Assembly: GCA_902462035.1 (NCBI GenBank)
Contig: CABQAC010000013.1
Coordinates: 1 to 18,332 of the forward strand
DNA: 18,332 nucleotides
Source: an uncultured Eubacteriales bacterium
GTDB taxonomy: Bacteria > Bacillota > Clostridia > Oscillospirales > Acutalibacteraceae
Direction: 5' to 3'
The notes beneath the pieces were generated by a model, which saw only the letters and a program-made list of their open reading frames with translations, was not told the origin of the DNA and made no database searches. A program made the position numbers and the translations under genes. The stretch's first letter is position 1. Every line of letters begins with the position of its first letter. This document shows, piece by piece, positions 13,707 through 18,332 of this stretch.

Positions 13707-14364
13707 ACGCACAAAGGATATCCTGGAGCGCATAGAAAAACAAAAACGGCTAAAACAAAAGCGGCGGAAACAAATTGATACGGCCGGCTTATGGGCAGTT
13801 TGCCTGGCGATTACCGTTCCTGCAGCGATCGCCATTCCCTCTATTCTTCATCGACCGGCCGCCCCACCAGCCCCAAATTCAGGAGATGCCCCCTCTCTCT
13901 TCACACCATCCATCAGCACGCCAGTCACGCCGCCGATCACGCCGCCAACCGCCAGTACCCCGCCGAATACGCCGCATTTCTCCATAACTCAAAAGAGGGT
14001 ATCCTACAAGGAGGCGAAACAGGCATTGGGCTGGAACATTCGCCCCTGCACAGAGGACGGCTTTATAGAATATGTTCTGCTTTTTCTTAACAAATCGGAT
14101 CAACCGGCCGGCCTTTCTTATCGGTTTCAAAATGGGTCTGTACGTATCCTTAGCGTTTCAAGTCAAGAACCAACGGAACGGGAGTACCGGCGCGTAAATT
14201 ATCGGGGAAAGGAATTTTTGGTTTTCCCGGGCAGCACAAAAACCACCGCGCTTTATCGTGATGAAAGTTTAATCTATACGGCCAGCTTCATGGAGACGAC
14301 ACAGGAAGAAACTTTTGACAAAATCCTGTCGCTGCTGATTCCATACGATATAACAAAGGAGTGA
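13690..14364 (+). CDS. One-pass membrane protein, probable anti-sigma factor or sensor
   Basis: The 224-residue product has a short, very basic cytoplasmic part (1-30: ERTKDILERIEKQKRLKQKR). One membrane span follows (about 31-53: AGLWAVCLAITVPAAIAI), then a proline/threonine-rich linker (about 56-94) and an extracytoplasmic domain. The end, TTALYRDESLIYTASF and TFDKILSLL, resembles DUF4367-like domains of sigma-associated Firmicutes proteins; this is a pattern match only. The start is a TTG at 13690, 9 bases after AAGGAGG, within the end of the sigma gene. Overlap and layout suggest that it restrains or informs the sigma factor. The cytoplasmic part is short for a zinc-type anti-sigma domain and lacks its HxxxCxxC motif. 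Confidence 0.75.
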   Translation: MKTYHERTKDILERIEKQKRLKQKRRKQIDTAGLWAVCLAITVPAAIAIPSILHRPAAPPAPNSGDAPSLFTPSISTPVTPPITPPTASTPPNTPHFSITQKRVSYKEAKQALGWNIRPCTEDGFIEYVLLFLNKSDQPAGLSYRFQNGSVRILSVSSQEPTEREYRRVNYRGKEFLVFPGSTKTTALYRDESLIYTASFMETTQEETFDKILSLLIPYDITKE

Positions 14365-14370
14365 AACAAA

Positions 14371-15015
14371 ATGTTCCCGAAATTGTTTTCGGCCTTGGTG
14401 CTGATCGTTTTCGCTTGTAATTTTGCCGGCTGTTCGGGGGCGCCCGCGGCTTTTTAAGGCGGCTTGCAGCCGCATGCACAAATGCAGCAAAACACAGAAA
14501 CTGAGGACAAGGCTCATCCTGTAAGCGACGAATCGGCCTTTACTCCAACCACCGGCAGGCGCTCCTCGACAGAAAACAAAGGAACCATTTCACAAGATAT
14601 CCATCACAGCCAGACTGCAAACTTCCGAACCGGACAGTCGGCATCATCGGCGCAAACCAACGAACCGGACGCACTAAAAATTGATCGAAGCGGTATCCGT
14701 TCTCTCCTGTTCCAACGCCTGACATGGAACGAAGACCGCAAAGCCGGACAAAAGGAAATTATTGATCCGAAGACCATTCAAAAAATATTAGATTGTATCG
14801 AGCAAGCACCCAAAACGAAGACAACGTTTTTGCCTGTTCCCGGCACTCAGTTAATCCTTTCCTGCAAGGATGCCGGTTTCAGCATTTCCCTGCAGCATGG
14901 GAATATTCTGCAGTACAAAGACCGTTTTTATCAAGTAGACGCGAAACTGCAGTATGAATTACTCGCTCTATACACACAGGCGGACGAACAAGAACAGCCC
15001 ATTACCATTGAATAG
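14371..15015 (+). pseudogene. Lipoprotein gene interrupted by an in-frame TAA
   Basis: An ATG at 14371, 10 bases after AAAGGAG, opens MFPKLFSALVLIVFAC and continues to a lipobox FAGC (C at residue 21). The frame hits TAA at 14455-14457 after only 28 codons. The same frame then stays open for 186 codons to 15015, reading hydrophilic, Thr/Ser/Gln-rich sequence and then a compact domain (IDRSGIRSLLFQRLTWNED, then TKTTFLPVPGTQLILSCKD). Joined, it is a normal lipoprotein of about 213 residues. The downstream part has no ribosome site of its own for TTG 14464 or ATG 14482. It is the third gene of the sigma/membrane protein cassette. It is either a recent nonsense mutation, a readthrough gene, or a functional 28-residue peptide. 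Confidence 0.7.
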
Positions 15016-15094
15016 TATCGTTATTTTCTTCCGATCTTCCGTTTTTGCCCGGTATGGCAGCAATGCCGTCTCTGTTCGCGCCGTGCGTCCCCAT
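15002..15094 (-). CDS. Candidate 30-residue small protein
   Basis: An ATG at 15094 is preceded by a perfect AAAGGAGG with a 7-base gap. The frame runs 30 codons to TAA at 15002, overlapping the end of the convergent lipoprotein frame. The peptide starts MGTHGANRDGIAAIPG, continues with KNGRSEEN and ends in a tryptophan. It is hydrophilic, with no signal peptide or membrane segment, and matches no family I know. No convincing promoter was found upstream, and the terminator at 15269-15319 separates it from the GyrI-like gene, so expression is uncertain. Confidence 0.4.
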   Translation of the reverse strand: MGTHGANRDGIAAIPGKNGRSEENNDTIQW

Positions 15095-15268
15095 ATGAGC
15101 GCCTCCTTTTTCTGTTTAAAGCCGTTTGTATGCGCGTCGACTGTTAAGAAACACCCCGGCGCCGCGCTTTATCGTTTTTTTCGTTCTATTGTTTTACGCA
15201 TGTGAAGAAGATAAACATGCTCTTTTTGAGGATGCGGACGGCGCTGTCCATACACGATAGAAATATGG
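15016..15268. other. Intergenic stretch after the lipoprotein frame
   Basis: Apart from the start and ribosome site of the candidate small ORF on the minus strand, I see no coding feature. Plus-strand open frames here (for example 14954-15205) lack ribosome sites. The section is rich in short T runs. Confidence 0.4.
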
Positions 15269-15319
15269 AAAAAATCCCGCACAGCCTTGTTATGCAAGGC
15301 CCTGCGGGATTCCTTTTTT
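15269..15319. terminator. Bidirectional intrinsic terminator
   Basis: AATCCCGCA (15273-15281) pairs with TGCGGGATT (15303-15311) and encloses an inner GCCTTG/CAAGGC hairpin. A tracts lie on the left and TTTTTT on the right. It serves the plus-strand sigma cassette and the minus-strand GyrI-like gene. Confidence 0.8.
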
Positions 15320-15419
15320 GCAAACCAGGCCGATTCCAACATAATTTTCCGGTATTTTCCGTTCGGGTTCGCTGCTGCGGCATGTTTTGGTAAGGATTAA
15401 CAGCAGAATGAAGGATACG

Positions 15420-15941
15420 TTATTGAACAAAAAATCCGATATCCAATATGATATTGCCCTTTTCATCGGGCGCTGTAAAACGCGGACACGCATATCGCTC
15501 AAAGAACCAACGCGCGCCTTCTTGATCAAGCGCATCTTCCATTCCATTTTGCTTCAGATATTCCCGGCATTTTCCTTCTTTCATATACACATCCGGTTCT
15601 TTCCCATATACCCAGCAGATACCCCAGTCGCTTTGGGGAAAGGTCACAGAATCAAACCCTTCTGGGGTATTCGTCGTTATCGGCACAAACATGCCAATCC
15701 AATATTGAAAGGGCTCTCCGCATTTATCCCGCATCAAGCCTATATAGGCGCCGCCGTCCTCGCAAGTATCGTCAGGATTATTGCCGATTTGTTTCTCAAT
15801 GATATCAAACCAACCTTTTTGTAACCATTCGCTCCATTGCGCGCCGAACATACCGTCCACACGGTCTCCATCGCCATATTTTTTTCCAATGAATTTTAAC
15901 GCGCCAACACTTTGTTGATACGCCTTTATAATTTCCGCCAT
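15420..15941 (-). CDS. GyrI-like small-molecule-binding domain protein
   Basis: The 173-residue product is a stand-alone GyrI-like/AraC effector-binding domain. It includes SVGALKFIGKKYGDGD at the start, then WFDIIEKQIGNN, the block FQYWIGMFVPITTNTPEGFD, and ARWFFERYACPRFTAPDE. This fold binds hydrophobic small molecules or, in GyrI, DNA gyrase; which applies here is unknown. No DNA-binding domain is attached. The ATG at 15941 is chosen because AAAGGGG lies about 7 bases upstream. A further in-frame start at 15986 adds a cysteine-rich stretch without a ribosome site. Its promoter is at 16033-16061, giving a leader of about 85 bases. Confidence 0.82.
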   Translation of the reverse strand: MAEIIKAYQQSVGALKFIGKKYGDGDRVDGMFGAQWSEWLQKGWFDIIEKQIGNNPDDTCEDGGAYIGLMRDKCGEPFQYWIGMFVPITTNTPEGFDSVTFPQSDWGICWVYGKEPDVYMKEGKCREYLKQNGMEDALDQEGARWFFERYACPRFTAPDEKGNIILDIGFFVQ

Positions 15942-16032
15942 TTTATATCCCCTTTCGCAACTGCATTTTGGGCAGGGGCAAAACAACCGGCATCCTCTCC
16001 CGCGGTTTTATTGGGAAGCCCCTTCGCGTTCC

Positions 16033-16061
16033 AATATATCACAGCCTTCCTAATGAAGCAA
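16033..16061 (-). promoter_or_regulatory. Promoter of the GyrI-like gene
   Basis: On the minus strand, TTGCTT (16061-16056) and TATATT (16038-16033) are spaced by 17 bases, with a TG extension before the -10 box (TGATATATT). Confidence 0.65.
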
Positions 16062-16115
16062 GCCGTTATTACCAGATTTTTTTGACGTATACGCGCGCCG
16101 TTTCCACGCCCCCGC

Positions 16116-16310
16116 TTAAAGCCGTGGCCCAGCATCGTTTTGCCGATACCAGCTTAAAGGACGCTGCCGCATTTCGGTAGGGAACCAGAAGAAATGCGTA
16201 GTAGGATCGCGGTTTCTTTCTGGTTCTTCGCTCCATTCGTCTTTACAAGGGCAGTCTATCACTGCCCATAAATAGTATGACAGAATTTCATTTACACAAA
16301 AACATCTCAA
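16116..16310 (-). pseudogene. Possible remnant of a small gene
   Basis: A minus-strand frame of 64 codons begins with a TTG that has no ribosome site. It contains LWAVIDCPCKDEWSEEPERN, followed by THFFWFPTEM and RPLSWYRQNDAGPRL. The aromatic-rich, compositionally protein-like end suggests the C-terminal part of a former gene rather than random sequence, but I recognise no family. It lies 22 bases after the second XRE gene on the same strand, so it could also be a real downstream gene with a poor start. The gap 15942-16332 otherwise holds only the GyrI-like promoter and leader. Confidence 0.3.
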
Positions 16311-16332
16311 AGGATGATTTGTACATGCCGTC

Positions 16333-16548
16333 TCATTTTATTTCTTTTTTGCTATCGTTTAGTACGAAACTACCAACATATGTTGCGTCACAAGCTTTGG
16401 CAATATCCTGTAATTCGTTTTCGGACAGATTATCACGACGTAATTTCGCGCTCATGTTCTGAACAGTTTTTCCTAATTTACTTGCTAAATCAGTTAGTGT
16501 CATATCGCGTTCCAACAATAATGCTTTGACTACCTTTGCCATACCCAT
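16333..16548 (-). CDS. Small XRE family DNA-binding protein
   Basis: The 71-residue product is a single Cro/CI-type helix-turn-helix: AKVVKALLLERDMTLTDLA (helices 1 and 2), then GKTVQNMSAKLRRDNLS (recognition helix), then ENELQDIAKACDATYVGSF. It is as short as the first XRE protein in the window but not closely similar. The ATG at 16548 has GGGAGGG 8 bases upstream; an ATG at 16569 lies before that site. It has its own promoter and is located between an AT-rich lipoprotein gene and a gene remnant. Such short regulators are common in accessory regions. Its target is unknown. Confidence 0.85.
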   Translation of the reverse strand: MGMAKVVKALLLERDMTLTDLASKLGKTVQNMSAKLRRDNLSENELQDIAKACDATYVGSFVLNDSKKEIK

Positions 16549-16576
16549 ATCAATTTCCCTCCCTCTCATTTATTAA

Positions 16577-16605
16577 ATTGTAGCCTAAAAATTTGAAAAG
16601 AGCAA
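16577..16605 (-). promoter_or_regulatory. Promoter of the second XRE gene
   Basis: On the minus strand, TTGCTC (16605-16600) and TACAAT (16582-16577) are spaced by 17 bases. It starts 28 bases after the stop of the large lipoprotein gene, where no terminator is seen. Confidence 0.6.
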
Positions 16606-16632
16606 AGATAAGGGCGAACTTCGACTTTATAA

Positions 16633-17940
16633 CTAAAAGCATTTATCACAGGCATCACTTTTTCCGCTTTGTGCAATGGTACCTTCAAGAATAGTTTTGC
16701 TTCTTGATAAAGTAGGACAGTTCTTTCGTGAATGATAGGATTTTCCATTTGGAGTCCAGTAAACAATCCTTGAGTTACCAGGTGGTGTAGTGTTCTCTGT
16801 TGGCTTTGAAGTAGTTGTCTGATTTCCGGATGGTGTTTGAGACGCCGCAGTGTTGGGTTCGGAACTTGTGTCTTCCGACGATGTATCATTAGGCTTGCTT
16901 GTTTCGGTTGGCTCCGAATCTGTTTTATCCGTAGTTTCTTCCTCTTTTACAGAGTTTGCGACGGTGTCAACTTTGATTTCCCCACTGTGACACCAGATTT
17001 TGAACTCAAGTTTTCCCGCTTTCGCGATATCAACCGTAACTTCACCCGTTACGGTATCATCATCGGAGTTTTCAAATCTCAATGTGTGAGAGCCTTTTTC
17101 CAATGGTTCGGTATAGGTTTCCGTTGCTCCGTGTTTGATGGTTCCCACAAGAGAATCGTCAATATAGAATCCAACATCATATGTACTGAAAATCAGATTT
17201 TCAGTACACACGACCTTTACTTCAACGTCAAGTCCAGGTTCCTTTCCGGTGCTTGTGTCTTCCGATGATGCTCCATCCGTCACTTCATTGTCCGGCATAC
17301 TGATTTCAATAGACATCACATGATTGCCCTGATACTTTAAAGAGATGTGATAACCGTCCGCATTATCAGCGTTATAATATGTATCGCCTTTGTCAGAATC
17401 AACATGAAACCCTTTTTCGGAACACGCATTGACATAAGCTTTGTAATCGTCTAATGGTGTTTCACCCACATAAACATACAGGTGCTTTGATGATTCCGAA
17501 CGGATTTTTCCGAGCGTAGATTTCGGCACCGGCAATAATTTTGCAATTTCGCTTGTGGGCCATTGAAGCGTCTGCATTTTCATAGGTGCATCAAGACTAA
17601 TATGAAGTTCTTTGCTGCTCTCCATATACAGCAATGACAGTTTATATCCAGTCTCATTGAAGGCGTTGTAGCGATTCTCCGATTTGTCACTCTCAACCGT
17701 AAAACCAGCCGATTGACATTCCGCAAGATACTCCTTGTAATCATCCTTTGAAGTTCCGTGAACACGAATGCTGAGATGATCTTCGATATTGATGGAAATT
17801 TCACCGATATTTGATTTTGGTGCTGGTAATAGAACGCCGAGCTCCATATCGTTCCAGTCGAATTGTTCACCTTTTTCACCGCAAGCAGATAATGACAAAA
17901 TCATTATTCCTGCCAGCAGCATTGCCAAAAATCTTTTCAT
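16633..17940 (-). CDS. Large lipoprotein with duplicated domain and cysteine/histidine tail
   Basis: The 435-residue product begins MKRFLAMLLAGIMILSLSAC, with lipobox LSAC and the lipidated cysteine at 20. Two related domains of about 90 residues follow (about 27-117 and 124-214), sharing LLPAPKSNIGEI/LLPVPKSTLGKI, DDYKEYL/DDYKAYV, and GFTVESDK/GFHVDSDK; the pattern resembles DUF6591-type proteins. Next is a beta-rich region (about 230-320) like PEGA-type repeats, then a Ser/Thr/Glu-rich linker. The tail is YWTPNGKSYHSRKNCPTLSR and ends DACDKCF; this H-x4-C ... CxxC pattern recurs at the ends of secreted Firmicutes proteins and may bind metal. The ATG at 17940 has GGAGGG upstream. The gene is more AT-rich than its neighbours and lies next to tRNA-Trp, which suggests transfer. 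The role is unknown. Confidence 0.82.
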   Translation of the reverse strand: MKRFLAMLLAGIMILSLSACGEKGEQFDWNDMELGVLLPAPKSNIGEISINIEDHLSIRVHGTSKDDYKEYLAECQSAGFTVESDKSENRYNAFNETGYKLSLLYMESSKELHISLDAPMKMQTLQWPTSEIAKLLPVPKSTLGKIRSESSKHLYVYVGETPLDDYKAYVNACSEKGFHVDSDKGDTYYNADNADGYHISLKYQGNHVMSIEISMPDNEVTDGASSEDTSTGKEPGLDVEVKVVCTENLIFSTYDVGFYIDDSLVGTIKHGATETYTEPLEKGSHTLRFENSDDDTVTGEVTVDIAKAGKLEFKIWCHSGEIKVDTVANSVKEEETTDKTDSEPTETSKPNDTSSEDTSSEPNTAASQTPSGNQTTTSKPTENTTPPGNSRIVYWTPNGKSYHSRKNCPTLSRSKTILEGTIAQSGKSDACDKCF

Positions 17941-18112
17941 AAGTTGTACCCTCCATTTTATTGGTTAAAACGGCAATTATCAAAAGGTGTACCTTTTGAT
18001 AATTGCCCCAAGTGAAAATGCAGACCAAGTGATGCCCCGCCGCAGTTGGAATCTTCTGTCAAACTCAAAAGCAAGCCCTGTGTGAAATCGTGTAAAAACG
18101 TGTAGGGCAGAT
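17941..18112. other. Region between the lipoprotein gene and the tRNA terminator
   Basis: It contains a 36-base palindrome at 17972-18007 (listed separately) and otherwise no gene. A minus-strand frame here (17958-18275) is an artefact of reading through tRNA-Trp. A possible -35 (TTGGTC) lies 18 bases before an AATTAT within the palindrome, which could make the palindrome an operator of the lipoprotein gene. Confidence 0.35.
17972..18007. repeat. 36-base near-perfect palindrome upstream of the lipoprotein gene
   Basis: GGCAATTATCAAAAGGT (17972-17988) and its exact reverse complement (17991-18007) are separated by GT. As RNA it would be a 16-bp stem with a TGTA loop. It lies 32 bases before the lipoprotein ATG. 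On the minus strand it is followed only by GTTTTAA, a poor terminator tract, so an operator or an mRNA leader hairpin is as likely. Confidence 0.6.
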
Positions 18113-18152
18113 AAAAAAAACAAAGAACCCTTGAAAAATCAAGGGTTCTTTG
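18113..18152 (-). terminator. Terminator of the tRNA operon
   Basis: CAAAGAACCCTTGA pairs with its complement (18121-18134 with 18139-18152) around a 4-base loop. On the minus strand it is followed by eight T (18120-18113). It starts 5 bases after the 3' end of tRNA-Trp. Confidence 0.88.
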
Positions 18153-18157
18153 AAATG

Positions 18158-18233
18158 TGGCAGGGGCAGAAGGACTTGAACCCTCGGCACGCGGTTTTGG
18201 AGACCGCTGCTCTACCAACTGAGCTATACCCCT
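18158..18233 (-). tRNA. tRNA-Trp (CCA anticodon)
   Basis: A 76-base cloverleaf with encoded CCA. The acceptor AGGGGTA pairs with TGCCCCT, and a D-arm with AGCTCAGTTGGTAGAGC follows. The anticodon stem GCGGT/ACCGC holds the loop CTCCAAA, so the anticodon is CCA, reading UGG. The T-arm contains GGTTCAAGTCC. It reads on the minus strand, downstream of a second tRNA. Confidence 0.95.
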
Positions 18234-18277
18234 AAATCTGTCATGCCACAGGCTCAGCAGCCATCTGCTTCCCAATT

Positions 18278-18332
18278 TGGTGGGCCATCAGGGACTCGAA
18301 CCCGGGACCGACCGGTTATGAGCCGGTTGCTC
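18278..18332 (-). tRNA. tRNA with CAU anticodon (Met or lysidine Ile2), 3' part
   Basis: Only the 3' 55 bases are in the window: the end of the D-arm (GAGC), the anticodon stem CCGG/CCGG with loop containing CAT, the variable loop, the T-arm GGGTTCGAGTCCC, and the acceptor ATGGCCC followed by A and encoded CCA. The 5' part lies beyond base 18332. The CAT anticodon fits elongator Met, or Ile2 after lysidine modification; the missing acceptor half prevents a decision. It lies 44 bases upstream of tRNA-Trp in the same direction. Confidence 0.85.

Noticed and set aside
15971..18168. Direct repeat GGCAGGGGCA at 15971-15980 and at the tRNA-Trp 3' end (18159-18168), a possible att pair
   Set aside because: Ten bases are short for a tRNA integration core, a chance match is quite possible, and no integrase gene is present between the sites.
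17958..18275. 105-codon minus-strand open frame ending near the palindrome
   Set aside because: Its start reads through tRNA-Trp, giving the well-known false peptide RGIAQLVEQRSPKPRAEG. No ribosome site is present.

Overview
The window looks like a piece of a low-to-moderate GC Firmicutes chromosome, most likely a Clostridia of the Oscillospiraceae/Ruminococcaceae kind. This rests on strong AGGAGG-type ribosome sites, sigma-A style promoters (TTGACA/TATAAT, 17-bp spacing), an alpha2-type glycyl-tRNA synthetase, a YtrA-type GntR regulator with an ABC-2 transporter, and the style of the LysA protein. No species call is possible from sequence alone. No complete mobile element, integrase, transposase or CRISPR array was found.

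Left part (1-4726): the N-terminal end of a MATE-type efflux pump leaves the window on the minus strand. A 354-base stretch then ends in a strong intrinsic terminator that belongs to no visible gene, followed by lysA (last step of lysine synthesis) with its own promoter and terminator. A small lipoprotein of unknown role has its own promoter and is flanked by two related hairpins. glyQS follows on the minus strand, with a promoter too close to the start for a T-box, and then a small XRE-type regulator.

NAD salvage block (4727-7548): an AT-rich intergenic region carries a 108-base inverted-repeat element and then a nearly perfect tandem duplication of a 96-base, highly self-complementary unit. 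The duplication sits between a promoter and a two-gene operon, nicotinamidase-like hydrolase plus nicotinate phosphoribosyltransferase. Together these would turn nicotinamide into nicotinate and then into nicotinate mononucleotide. A GNAT acetyltransferase follows.

Middle (8214-12720): on the minus strand lie two consecutive TrkA-type K+ channel regulatory proteins and a four-gene operon of GntR/YtrA regulator, ABC ATPase, ABC-2 permease and a metal-dependent cyclase/kynurenine-formamidase-like hydrolase. A perfect palindrome over the -10 box is the likely autoregulatory operator. The GntR gene has no ATG/GTG/TTG start where the family needs one. A half-size EamA/DMT transporter lies upstream.

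Right part (13146-18332): a plus-strand cassette codes for an ECF sigma factor, a one-pass membrane protein (probable anti-sigma or sensor) and a lipoprotein whose frame is cut by a TAA just after the signal peptide. Then come a candidate 30-residue small ORF, a GyrI-like ligand-binding protein, a probable gene remnant, a second small XRE regulator and a 435-residue lipoprotein with a duplicated domain and a cysteine/histidine tail. This end is visibly more AT-rich and looks accessory. It borders tRNA-Trp and the 3' part of a CAU-anticodon tRNA. The best candidates for something undescribed are the tandem structured leader of the NAD salvage operon, the sigma/membrane/lipoprotein cassette, and the non-standard start of the GntR gene.
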